This document shows, in pieces, positions 8,831 through 17,093 of a stretch of 64,000 bases of DNA. The translations under genes and the position numbers were made by a program. Location of the stretch: positions 124,001 to 188,000 of the forward strand of contig CASDSD010000037.1 of the NCBI GenBank assembly GCA_949283205.1, in the 5' to 3' direction. Within the stretch, counting starts at the first letter, position 1. Every line of letters starts with the position of its first letter. The stretch comes from an uncultured Alistipes sp. (GTDB taxonomy: Bacteria; Bacteroidota; Bacteroidia; Bacteroidales; Rikenellaceae). Below the pieces are notes generated by a model. That model saw nothing but the letters and a program-made list of their open reading frames with translations. It did no database searches and was not told the DNA's origin.

Positions 8831-9424
8831 CTAAAGCGTCATGTCGTTCTGGTCGACGAGATTGTTGAGCAGGGCGTATACCGTAAGTCCGGCGACGGAC
8901 CTTATACCCGTCTTGTGGGTTATGTTCTTGCGGTGTGACATCACCGTGTGTATCGATATGTTGAGCCGCTCGGCGATCTCCTTGTTCGCCATGCCTTTGG
9001 CGACGAGGATTAGCACGTCGCGTTCGCGCTCCGACAGGTCGTGGCTCTCGGCATAGGGGTTGGCGCTGCACTGTTCGATGGCGCCGTGCAGTTTGCGCAG
9101 AATCTGCGGCAGCGTGTCGAAGATGTTTATCACGCTGTCGTACTGCCGCATCGACTCCTCGTCGCGCACCGTCGTCGCGAGTGCCGCGAGCGCCGTGTTC
9201 TGCATATTGGGGTAGGCCGAACGGATGCTTTGCGGCAGCGCGCCCGCTATCTGTGAGTTGACTATGACCACATCCGGCCCGATGACGGCATGCCGTTCGC
9301 CGAGCGTACGCAGTTCCGTGCCGGTGAAGACTACCTCGAAGTCGCTGTCGCCACGCAACATCGCGCACAGCCCTTCGGTTATTATCTCCGACTGCTCGAC
9401 TATGGCCAAACGGTAGCGTTTCAT
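8831..9424 (-). CDS. LuxR-family regulator with a degenerate receiver domain
   Basis: 197 residues. Residues 1-120 have a CheY-like receiver fold, and a LuxR (GerE) helix-turn-helix follows (about 129-190, LSERERDVLILVAKGMANKE). The phospho-acceptor position is Asn56 (DVVIVNSQ) instead of Asp, and the acidic pocket is reduced to Glu10, so canonical phosphorylation is unlikely. The start ATG overlaps the TGA of the hemerythrin gene (ATGA), implying coupled translation. With the hemerythrin-like protein and feoAB upstream it may report iron or nitrosative state. No sensor kinase is nearby. Confidence 0.85.
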   Translation of the reverse strand: MKRYRLAIVEQSEIITEGLCAMLRGDSDFEVVFTGTELRTLGERHAVIGPDVVIVNSQIAGALPQSIRSAYPNMQNTALAALATTVRDEESMRQYDSVINIFDTLPQILRKLHGAIEQCSANPYAESHDLSERERDVLILVAKGMANKEIAERLNISIHTVMSHRKNITHKTGIRSVAGLTVYALLNNLVDQNDMTL

Positions 9425-10140
9425 GACTCGGCGCCCTCCTCGGCGCGCATCGCTACGGGTGTCATGAGCGACGTCTCGATGATCGTATGTCTGGCAAGGT
9501 CGTCCCGCATGCGGAATATGTCGAAGAGAAGTTCGCACCGCAGTTGCGTCGGGCAGCTCTCGGGCAGGTATTTTATCACGACGCTCTTCATGTCGTCGAT
9601 CTTGTCGCATATGTCCGTATGGCTCTCCATGAATCGGGCCATGGCCGCCTCGCCGCCGCCGCGGCCTGAAGCCAGAGCCTCGACATAGGGGAATATGGTC
9701 TTCTCCTCGTAGTCGAGATGGGCCTTGATCTCCGATATGTAGTCGTCGCAGAATTTTTGCAGGATGTCGCTCTGCCGCCGTTCGCACGAGGCGAGGATGC
9801 GTTGCATGCCGTCGCTTATGCGCGGGATCATCGTCTCGAGATAGTATCGGTGCGACGAGCGCAGGAACCTTATCAGGTGCCGCATGTCGCCGATGGTGAG
9901 CCCTTCGGTGTCGGGGATATACTCTTCGTCGGAGTATATGTGGCATATTATCATGAACAGCCGCGGCGACATGTCGTAGCGGCGGCACATCTGTTCGACG
10001 GATATGTCCCCGAAGGGCAACTGTATGTCGAGGCGCATGATTATCGACAGCAGACTGTAGTCGGCATCGATCAGTTCGATGAGTTTCATCTGCTCGGAGA
10101 GTATAGCCCTGTTGTTGTTGTCGGTCTTGTAGCTTTTCAT
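9421..10140 (-). CDS. Hemerythrin-domain protein of the RIC/YtfE type
   Basis: 239 residues. The N-terminal part (about 40-75) is a small helical segment (EQMCRRYDMSPRLF). The C-terminal four-helix bundle carries a likely di-iron set: His97, His141 with Glu145/Glu146 (HLDYEEKTIF), His174, and His218 with Glu222 (RHTIIE). This pattern matches YtfE/ScdA di-iron proteins that help rebuild Fe-S clusters after NO or oxidative damage. The gene lies 37 bp after feoAB and overlaps the LuxR gene, so the three probably form one unit. Direct oxygen or NO sensing for the LuxR partner is an alternative role. Confidence 0.8.
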   Translation of the reverse strand: MKSYKTDNNNRAILSEQMKLIELIDADYSLLSIIMRLDIQLPFGDISVEQMCRRYDMSPRLFMIICHIYSDEEYIPDTEGLTIGDMRHLIRFLRSSHRYYLETMIPRISDGMQRILASCERRQSDILQKFCDDYISEIKAHLDYEEKTIFPYVEALASGRGGGEAAMARFMESHTDICDKIDDMKSVVIKYLPESCPTQLRCELLFDIFRMRDDLARHTIIETSLMTPVAMRAEEGAES

Positions 10141-10177
10141 CGTCCCGATATCGTGTTTTTACGGTTTGTCTTCGGCG

Positions 10178-12601
10178 TCACAGCCCGAGCGTGGTTCCTA
10201 TGTGGTATGCCGCCCATGCTACCACCCATGCCACGACGGTGTTGTATATGATCGAGAAGGCGGCCCATTTCCATCCTCCGGCCTCCTGCGCTATGGCGGC
10301 GACGGTGGCTATGCAGGGGAAATACAGCAGTATGAAGACCATCATGGCGAGCGCTGCGGCGCGGCTGTAGTTGCCCGATGCCAGGAGGTGCTGCGAGAGC
10401 GAGGCGCTGTCGTCCTCGGCATTGTCGACCGAGTAGAGTACGCCGAGCGTCGATACCACGATCTCCTTTGCTGCGGCGCCCGACAGCATTGCCACGCTGG
10501 CGCGCCAGTCGAGGCCCAGCGGCTCCATTGCCGGCTCGCAGAATTTGCCGATGCGTCCCAGATACGAGTTCTCGGATTGTGCCGAGGCGTTGCCCGCACC
10601 GTCGGATGGGGCGGATGTTGGCGTTACGGCCGTGGTTGCGGCCGTGTGGGGCGCCTGCGCGGCACTATCGACGCGCGGATAGTAGCTCAAAAACCATATG
10701 ATCACCGTAGCCACAAGGATCAGTCCGGCCATCTTCTTGAGGTACTGTTCGCTGCGCTCCCACATGTGGCGCATGGTGGCGTTGAGTGTCGGGACGCGGT
10801 ATGGCGGCAGCTCCATGACGAAGGGCGTCTCGTCGGGTCCGAACATGAAGCGGCGTAACAGGCGTGCCGTAATGACGGCCACGACGCACCCGAGCATGTA
10901 GATCATAAAGAGCATCGCTCCGGCATGTTCGGGGAAGAATGTGCCGGCCAGGAGTATGAAGACCGGAAGTCTTGCGCTGCATGACATGAACGGGTTTATG
11001 AGTATGGTTATCAGTCTGCTGCTGCGGCTCTCGATGGTTCGCGAGGCCATGATTGCGGGCACGTTGCACCCGAAGCCCATGACCAGCGGTATGAACGATT
11101 TTCCGTGCAGTCCCACCAGGTGCATCAGTTTGTCCATGATGAAGGCTGCGCGGGCCATGTAGCCCGAGTCCTCCATTAGCGATATGAAGAGGTACAGTAT
11201 GAGTATGTTGGGCAGGAATACCGCTACGGCGCCTACGCCGCCGATGATGCCGTCGACGATAAGGTCGCGCAGCGCCCCGTCTCCCATCATGCCGCTTACG
11301 GTTTGTCCGAACCAGGCGAAGGCTGATTCAAGCCACGCTTGAGGATATGCGCCCAAAGTGAATGTACACCAGAACATGAGGAATATCACGAACAGAAAGA
11401 GCGGGAATCCCGCGTATTTGTTCGTGACGATGCGGTCGATGAACGACGTGCGCTGGTTCGGTTCCTTTGCACTGGGGGTGAATGTCTCGGCCAGCGCTCC
11501 CTCGATGAATCCGTATTTTTCATTTGTGATGGCGCTCTCGACATCCTCGTTCAGGGCGGAAACGATCCGTTCGGCACCGCGTTCGGCCTGCGCCTTCCAG
11601 TTGCCGAAGTGTTCTGCGTGCGAGAGCATGGCGTCGATCTCGCTGTCGCCCTCGAGCATCTTTATGGCAAGGTAGCGCGGCGGAAAGCATTTGGGCAGCT
11701 CCTCGATGTGTGTCTTCATCATCTTCGACAGGGCCGCGATCTCGGCCTCCACCGACGGCGAGTAGTTGATATGCACGTGGCGCACCTTCGGGTTCTGGTT
11801 CTCGAAGGTGAGGATTACCTCGTCGAGCAGATGGTCCAGCCCCTTGTGTTCGCGTGCCACTACAGGTACCATAGGAACGCCGATCATACGTCCCAGGCAG
11901 TCGTAGTCGAGATGCGCCCCCTCCTGCTCCAGTTCGTCGTACATGTTCAGCGCGACAACTATGCGCGGGTTGACATCCATGAGCTCGGTGGTGAGGTAGA
12001 GGTTGCGTTCGAGGTTCGACGCCGCGACCACGTTCACGACCACGTCGGGCAGCTTTTCCACCAGATGGCGCCGAACGTACAGCTCCTCGGGGGTATATGC
12101 CGACAGGGCGTATGTCCCGGGCAGGTCGGTGATGTTTATTCTGTAATCCTTGTATTTGAACGATCCGCTTTTGGCGTCGACCGTGACGCCGCTGTAGTTG
12201 CCCACGTGTTCGCGCCGTCCCGAGAGGGCGTTGAAAAGCGATGTCTTGCCGCTGTTGGGGTTTCCCACCAGCGCGATGTTGATCTCGCGGATCTTGCGGT
12301 CGATGACCTTCTCGTAGCCGTTCTCGTTGTCGGCGGTAGACATGTCGCCCCACTCGGCCGAGAGCCGCTGCGCCTCCTGCTGCGTGATAACCTCCACCAT
12401 GGCGGCCTCGCTGCGCCGCAGCGACACCTCGTAACCCATGATGCTGTATTTGATGGGGTCGCGCAGCGGGGCGTTGAGTATCGCCGTCACCTTCTGGCCG
12501 CGAACGAATCCCATCTCGAGTATTCTGCGCCGGAATCCGCCGTGTCCCAGAACCCTGATGACAACGGCCGATTCGTCGGTCTTCAAATCAGATAGAAACA
12601 T
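10178..12601 (-). CDS. feoB: FeoA-FeoB fusion ferrous iron transporter
   Basis: 807 residues. Residues 1-75 form a FeoA SH3-like domain. The FeoB G domain begins about residue 105 with the G1 motif GNPNSGKT (113-120), and DLPGTYAL is the G3 region. A helical spacer and the inner-membrane gate/nucleoside-recognition domains follow, with about 10 transmembrane helices including PLVMGFGCNVPA. It imports Fe2+ across the inner membrane under GTP control. FeoA-FeoB fusions are common in Bacteroidetes. It is the first gene of a likely feoAB/hemerythrin/LuxR unit. No clear -7 box was found in the 57 bp upstream. Confidence 0.95.
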   Translation of the reverse strand: MFLSDLKTDESAVVIRVLGHGGFRRRILEMGFVRGQKVTAILNAPLRDPIKYSIMGYEVSLRRSEAAMVEVITQQEAQRLSAEWGDMSTADNENGYEKVIDRKIREINIALVGNPNSGKTSLFNALSGRREHVGNYSGVTVDAKSGSFKYKDYRINITDLPGTYALSAYTPEELYVRRHLVEKLPDVVVNVVAASNLERNLYLTTELMDVNPRIVVALNMYDELEQEGAHLDYDCLGRMIGVPMVPVVAREHKGLDHLLDEVILTFENQNPKVRHVHINYSPSVEAEIAALSKMMKTHIEELPKCFPPRYLAIKMLEGDSEIDAMLSHAEHFGNWKAQAERGAERIVSALNEDVESAITNEKYGFIEGALAETFTPSAKEPNQRTSFIDRIVTNKYAGFPLFLFVIFLMFWCTFTLGAYPQAWLESAFAWFGQTVSGMMGDGALRDLIVDGIIGGVGAVAVFLPNILILYLFISLMEDSGYMARAAFIMDKLMHLVGLHGKSFIPLVMGFGCNVPAIMASRTIESRSSRLITILINPFMSCSARLPVFILLAGTFFPEHAGAMLFMIYMLGCVVAVITARLLRRFMFGPDETPFVMELPPYRVPTLNATMRHMWERSEQYLKKMAGLILVATVIIWFLSYYPRVDSAAQAPHTAATTAVTPTSAPSDGAGNASAQSENSYLGRIGKFCEPAMEPLGLDWRASVAMLSGAAAKEIVVSTLGVLYSVDNAEDDSASLSQHLLASGNYSRAAALAMMVFILLYFPCIATVAAIAQEAGGWKWAAFSIIYNTVVAWVVAWAAYHIGTTLGL

Positions 12602-12658
12602 ATTTCGCTACTTTGTTTTCTCTCAATCAGTCCGGCAGCCGGTGCCGCAGCGGCGGCA

Positions 12659-14461
12659 TCACTCCCATTTCTGTCGGTGTACCTCCTTGTCTCCGCAGGT
12701 GACGGTGACCTCGCATCGTGTCAGGTCGGCCGCTGCGGCCTTTATGCGTATGTCGCTCTTCCCGTACGGCTTCAGCGGAGGCACATTTGCCGTGTATGTT
12801 GTTCCGTCGGCAGCCGTGATTACGGCTACGGCCTCCTTCGAGTCCGAGAGACCGAAGTTCTCGATCTCCATGGTGACGTATCCGCCTGCGGCGTCGTATG
12901 ACGGGCGCCGGCTCGAGAGGATGGCGGGGCGGTAATCCACATACGGCAGGGCGGCATACCCGAATACGCTCTTTCCCTTGCGGTCCTTGCCCAGAAGTTT
13001 GGGCGCGAACTCCGTCGCGTCGATGCCGCTGCCCTTGGCATCGAACGTCACCACGGCGTCATTGCCGCGCCGCTCCACCTTCACGGCCTTGCTGCCGCCG
13101 CCGAAATTGACGGCGGTATATGAACCGAAGCGCAGCGACTCCATGTCGAGGTCGCGTGCCGGTCTGAAGCCCTTTTCGCCCTTGATCAGCACTTCGATGC
13201 TCTGCGTCGTCGCATCTATGGGTTTGCGATTGAGCACCTCGATCAGTATCCCCTTGTTCATCGGCAGACATATGTTTTTCGAGCTGTGGCGGTCGTTCGG
13301 CAGGTCGTTCCACTTGATGGTGTCGATCACGGCGAAGTTGATCTGCTCGACGCGGCCCTTCCCGTCCTGATACACCTTCGGACGTTCGTATTTGAACCAC
13401 TGCTCGACATAGCCATCCTTATGGATCGATACGCCAGGGATATATGCCTCTCCCTGCTCCGTCACCCAATGCACCCCGTCCAGCGATCGCTGGTAGTATG
13501 CTATACGTCCGAGCCAGTCGTTGACGATGAGGTGGTATTGGAGCGAGTCGCGCCATACCACGGGGTCCTCGAACTCCCCGTCTACCGGAGGGTATATTCT
13601 CCGTTCGGTTATCTGGCGGTAGGGGGCCAGGCCGTCGCGGCTGATCCACACGCCGCCGCGGCAGACCATCAGTCGCGAACCGTCGTCGCGGCGTGCGAAG
13701 GTAAGGTTGCTCAACCCCTCGATTACGGGTCTGTCGCGCCGGTCGAACTCGAACTGCCCGTATTGCCACGGGCCGTCGAACGAGTCGGCGACATAATATC
13801 CGTTGATGACATATATGACGATGCGGCCGTCGTCGAGGCGGTATGCCTCGGGATTGTGCCCCTTGCCTACTGTGCCGCGTATCTTATATGGGCCGTGGAG
13901 GTGTTTCGATACGGCGTGGTAGACGGTCGAGTTCGGCCAGAACATGTGTCCCTTCGGTGAGTTCTCCGGCCAGCCGCATACGTACATGTGGTAGAGCCCG
14001 TCTCCGTCCTTGAGGATATTCCCGCCCCAGAACGACGTGTCGGGCATCTCGATGCCGTTGTCGACGAAGCGTCCGGCGACCCCGGACGTGCCCCATACGT
14101 TCTTTCCCTTGCGGCCTTCGGGCATGGGCAGGATGCGGTCCATGAAACGCGCTCCCTCGACAAGGCTGTCCCACTCCTTCGGACGTTGGCGCTCGACGGT
14201 CTGTGCCGTGGCGTTTTGGGGCGCCAGCGCATGTGCAATGACGGCTGCTGCCGCCAGCACGGGGCATATGATCGACCGGAGCGGGTTCCGGCGGTTGTTC
14301 CTGTCGGTTTGCGGCCTTATGCGAGATTTCTCATGTCGGTTGTTCGGGTTGTGTGCCGTCGGAACGTATGGCATCACTGTCGCGGCGCTGTCCCGTGTCC
14401 GGAGCGGCGCTGCCGTGAGGGTCGGCCCGTGTTCTGTCGTATGGCAGGAGTCCCTTGACAT
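12659..14461 (-). CDS. Exported beta-propeller glycoside hydrolase-like protein (GH43/GH117-like)
   Basis: Up to 600 residues. A hydrophobic export segment lies around residues 61-87 (SIICPVLAAAAVIAHA), followed by repeated blades with motifs such as DGDGLYHMYVCGWP, GHNPEAYRLDDG, DGEFEDPVVW and NDWLGRIAYY. These are typical of five-bladed propeller glycosidases. The exact family and substrate cannot be fixed. A C-terminal beta-sandwich ends the protein. The n-region is unusually long. The ATG at 14374 would shorten it by 29 residues and may be the real start. A -7 box at 14553-14560 supports transcription from upstream of either start. Confidence 0.7.
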   Translation of the reverse strand: MSRDSCHTTEHGPTLTAAPLRTRDSAATVMPYVPTAHNPNNRHEKSRIRPQTDRNNRRNPLRSIICPVLAAAAVIAHALAPQNATAQTVERQRPKEWDSLVEGARFMDRILPMPEGRKGKNVWGTSGVAGRFVDNGIEMPDTSFWGGNILKDGDGLYHMYVCGWPENSPKGHMFWPNSTVYHAVSKHLHGPYKIRGTVGKGHNPEAYRLDDGRIVIYVINGYYVADSFDGPWQYGQFEFDRRDRPVIEGLSNLTFARRDDGSRLMVCRGGVWISRDGLAPYRQITERRIYPPVDGEFEDPVVWRDSLQYHLIVNDWLGRIAYYQRSLDGVHWVTEQGEAYIPGVSIHKDGYVEQWFKYERPKVYQDGKGRVEQINFAVIDTIKWNDLPNDRHSSKNICLPMNKGILIEVLNRKPIDATTQSIEVLIKGEKGFRPARDLDMESLRFGSYTAVNFGGGSKAVKVERRGNDAVVTFDAKGSGIDATEFAPKLLGKDRKGKSVFGYAALPYVDYRPAILSSRRPSYDAAGGYVTMEIENFGLSDSKEAVAVITAADGTTYTANVPPLKPYGKSDIRIKAAAADLTRCEVTVTCGDKEVHRQKWE

Positions 14462-14552
14462 CAGCGTTTTGTATGGCCGGCGAACCGTACTTTTGCCGGT
14501 TATGGCCGTAGCATGTTCGATATGAGTGAAAAATGATTCCTGTTATCACCGG

Positions 14553-14560
14553 CAAAAATA
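14553..14560 (-). promoter_or_regulatory. Promoter -7 box for the beta-propeller glycosidase gene
   Basis: TATTTTTG on the minus strand, about 90 bp upstream of 14461. It fits TAnnTTTG exactly. Confidence 0.45.
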
Positions 14561-15188
14561 CAAATTTTTACGATATGTGCTAATCATCACAAGTGGTGAA
14601 AGGTGCCGGTGAGAATCACTCTATTTGGCGATTGCGGGTGCGGTCCGGAAATAAGACCTTTGCAATGTGAAACTGGCCGATCGGCCGATCGGTTTGTTTC
14701 AAAGGGTTTATTTTGTTTGTTTTATGAATAGTTTGTGAGCCGCCACCGCCGCGAGGCGGAGGTTTTCTGCGGTACCGCAGCGATGCGCCGCCGCAGGTGA
14801 GTTCAAGTGAAGGCCGCGATATGCGCAGGGCGGGGATTCCGGTCTGCCTGCAGTCGGGATGGATTCGAGTTCCGGTAAGAAATGCCGGAGACCGTGCGGA
14901 TCCGGACGACGGAAATGTAAAAGAGCGGTCCGGACCCTCCGGATGTCGCCGTATCGCGACGGGGGAGATGCCTGTAACGGCGTCTCCCCATTTTGTTTTA
15001 CGGTGTTGTCGTGCGGTGGGTGCGGGCGGTCGCAGGGTGCGGGCCGAACATGTCGGGTGCGGGCTTTTGCGTCGTGTCGCGTCGGCTTCTGCGCCGTATC
15101 CCGCCCGGAGGTGTCGGGACGGTCGTATCGTGGACAATTTGTTGATATTTTTGTATGACGATTCGTTCCTTTTGTCGAAAAAATGGCG
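14561..15188. other. About 630 bp without a convincing gene; palindromes and a plus-strand terminator
   Basis: Open frames here have no protein-like composition. The stretch holds two perfect palindromes, CCGATCGGCCGATCGG (14677-14692) and CTGCGGTACCGCAG (14768-14781), several GC-rich stems, and a plus-strand terminator-like hairpin at 14962-14989. A second TATTTTTG box (15146-15153) could be an additional purE promoter. A small RNA ending at the hairpin is possible, but I recognise no RNA family. Confidence 0.4.
14962..14999 (+). terminator. Plus-strand terminator-like hairpin with no gene in front
   Basis: GGGGAGA and TCTCCCC enclose an inner GCC/GGC stem and are followed by ATTTTGTTTT. 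No plus-strand protein gene precedes it, which suggests an untranslated transcript. Confidence 0.5.
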
Positions 15189-15209
15189 TACATTTGCATT
15201 CATGAATGC
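15189..15209 (+). promoter_or_regulatory. purE operon promoter with an overlapping palindromic operator candidate
   Basis: TACATTTG (15189-15196) fits the -7 consensus. The perfect 14-bp palindrome GCATTCATGAATGC (15196-15209) begins at its last base and covers the predicted start site, a position suited to repressor binding. The -33 region is weak. Confidence 0.45.
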
Positions 15210-15435
15210 GAAGGGGAGACATACGGTTCCGGGGAACTGTTTTTTGTCGCGAGCCATTCATGCATACGGTCGTATGCGGCGTGCGGCGGGTCTCGGAGAC
15301 GGGGTGTGCCGATATGTGCGACGATCGTCTGCGCTGCGGGCAGGTGCCGAATCCGCGACGTCGTGTTGCGCGGCGTCTGGAACGGGTTGCGGCGCGCATC
15401 TTGACGACGTAAACAAACGGATAGGACAAATGTAG
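15202..15435 (+). other. Leader of the pur operon with a possible 77-codon leader ORF
   Basis: A frame starting at the ATG in the palindrome (15202) runs 77 codons. Its TAG (15433-15435) overlaps the first bases of the terminator-like stem that precedes purE. The composition (rich in Arg, Ala, Cys) is not protein-like and other frames are also open. It may be a translated leader or simply GC-rich chance. Confidence 0.25.
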
Positions 15436-15467
15436 CCGTTGCAGCATTCTGCAGCGGCTGCGTTTTT
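15434..15467 (+). terminator. Attenuator-like terminator immediately before purE
   Basis: AGCCGTTGCAG and CTGCAGCGGCT form an 11-bp stem with one GU pair and a CATT loop, followed by GCG and five Ts. It lies 20 bp before the purE start and about 230 nt after the predicted promoter, so it must be read through for pur expression. Confidence 0.65.
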
Positions 15468-15487
15468 AACATTATTATACTGATATT

Positions 15488-15955
15488 ATGAAAGTTGGAG
15501 TGATTATGGGGTCGACCAGCGACTGGGAAGTGATGTCGGCGGCGGTAGATATGCTCGAGGAGCTGGGCATAGAGTACGAGAAACGTGTGGTCAGTGCGCA
15601 TCGCACGCCGCAACTCATGTACGACTACGCCTCGACGGCGCGTGAGCGCGGCATCGGCGTCATCATCGCCGGTGCGGGCGGTGCCGCCCACCTGCCGGGC
15701 ATGACGGCCGCCATGACCTCGCTGCCCGTCATCGGCGTGCCCGTCAAGTCGCGTGCGCTGAACGGACTGGACTCGCTGCTTTCGATCGTGCAGATGCCTG
15801 CGGGCGTGCCCGTGGCTACGGTGGCCATAAACGGCGCCAAGAATGCGGCCCTTATCTCAGCCTCTATCCTGGCATTGCAGGACAGCGCCCTGGCCGAGCG
15901 TCTCGACTCTTTCCGCCGCCGTCAGACGGAGCAGGTAATGAAAGCCGAGCTGTGA
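15488..15955 (+). CDS. purE: N5-carboxyaminoimidazole ribonucleotide mutase
   Basis: 155 residues, class I PurE. It moves the carboxyl group of N5-CAIR to C4, giving CAIR for purine synthesis. [10 protein letters not shown] near the N-terminus and VVSAHRTPQ (around residue 40) are the family's phosphate- and substrate-binding motifs, and [11 protein letters not shown] forms the active-site loop. It is the first gene of the pur operon, and its TGA overlaps the purK ATG by one base. Confidence 0.96.
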   Translation: MKVGVIMGSTSDWEVMSAAVDMLEELGIEYEKRVVSAHRTPQLMYDYASTARERGIGVIIAGAGGAAHLPGMTAAMTSLPVIGVPVKSRALNGLDSLLSIVQMPAGVPVATVAINGAKNAALISASILALQDSALAERLDSFRRRQTEQVMKAEL

Positions 15956-17052
15956 TGCGTACGATCGGTATCATAGGGGGTGGCCAGCTCGGGCTGATGA
16001 TAGCCGAGCAGGCCCGCATACTCGGGGCACGCACCATATGCCTCGATCCGTCGCACGACGCGCCCGCCTTTGCCGTGTGCGACGAACACATTACGGCCAA
16101 ATTCGACGACTGCGAGGCGCTGGAGGAGCTGTGCCGCCGCAGCGACGTGGTGACATACGAGTTCGAGAATGTCCCGGGCTACCTGCTCGTCGACCTGGAG
16201 CGGAAATACAACATCAAGCAGGGCTTCCGCCCGCTGTTCGATTCGCAGGACCGCCTGCGCGAGAAGGACAATGCCCGCAGCCACGGCCTTGCCTGCCCGA
16301 ACTACCGGGCTGTATCGACGGCGGAGGAGCTGCATGCGGCGGTGGCCGATTTCGGCTACCCGTGCGTGCTGAAGACCCGCACGCTGGGATATGACGGCTA
16401 CGGGCAGTGCCTGTTGCGGTCGGCGGAGGATCTGCCCGCGGCGGAGAAGATGCTCTCGGTGCCGTGCATCCTCGAGGAGTTCGTGCACTTCGATTACGAG
16501 GCGAGCATCATAATGGTGGGCGAGGGCGACGACCTGGTGTCGTTCCCCATAGGCCGGAATATCCACAGCAAGGGTATTCTCGACCTGTGCATAGTGCCCG
16601 CACCGGAGATGGATGACGACGTGCGCCGCCGCATGGTGGAGCAGAGCGAGCGTTTCATGCGCGACTGCGGCTATCGCGGCATCCTCGCCATAGAGTATTT
16701 CGTGCGCGGCGGCGAGATCCTCTTCAACGAGATGGCTCCGCGTCCGCACAACAGCGGCCACTATACCATCGAGGGGTGTACCACGAACCAGTTCCGCGAA
16801 CTGTGCCGCTACCTGCTGGAGATGCCGCTGGAGCGTCCGCAGCTGAAGGCGCCCACGATAATGAAGAACATCCTGGGCCGCGACCTGGAGGAGGCGAAGC
16901 GTGTCGCCGCCGAAGGAGACGAAAACGTATACGTACACATCTACGGCAAGAGCGAGTCGCGTCCGCGCCGCAAGATGGGCCACATAACATATGTTGGCAT
17001 GACGCGCGGGGAGTACGAGTCGCAATGGAGCGGCCGTTTCGCCAAGGAGTAG
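15955..17052 (+). CDS. purK: 5-(carboxyamino)imidazole ribonucleotide synthase
   Basis: 365 residues, ATP-grasp fold. It carboxylates AIR with bicarbonate and ATP to N5-CAIR, the substrate of PurE. The N-terminal motif IGIIGGGQLG starts at residue 4, and EYFVRGGEILFNEMAPRPHN is the metal- and ATP-binding region. The ATG at 15955 is chosen over the GTG one codon upstream because it overlaps the purE stop as TGATG, a typical coupling junction. It ends with TAG, showing that TAG is a stop codon in this genome. Confidence 0.95.
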   Translation: MRTIGIIGGGQLGLMIAEQARILGARTICLDPSHDAPAFAVCDEHITAKFDDCEALEELCRRSDVVTYEFENVPGYLLVDLERKYNIKQGFRPLFDSQDRLREKDNARSHGLACPNYRAVSTAEELHAAVADFGYPCVLKTRTLGYDGYGQCLLRSAEDLPAAEKMLSVPCILEEFVHFDYEASIIMVGEGDDLVSFPIGRNIHSKGILDLCIVPAPEMDDDVRRRMVEQSERFMRDCGYRGILAIEYFVRGGEILFNEMAPRPHNSGHYTIEGCTTNQFRELCRYLLEMPLERPQLKAPTIMKNILGRDLEEAKRVAAEGDENVYVHIYGKSESRPRRKMGHITYVGMTRGEYESQWSGRFAKE

Positions 17053-17093
17053 AAAACATGCGCAAGGATAGAAAAACAACAGACCATTCGAAT

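Noticed and set aside
14616-15435. Overlapping open frames of 60-213 codons on both strands before purE
   Set aside because: Low-quality compositions rich in Arg, Pro and Cys with no motifs; the region contains promoters and hairpins instead.
15200-15440. A classical guanine/adenine riboswitch before purE
   Set aside because: The three-way junction core of the purine riboswitch is not visible.
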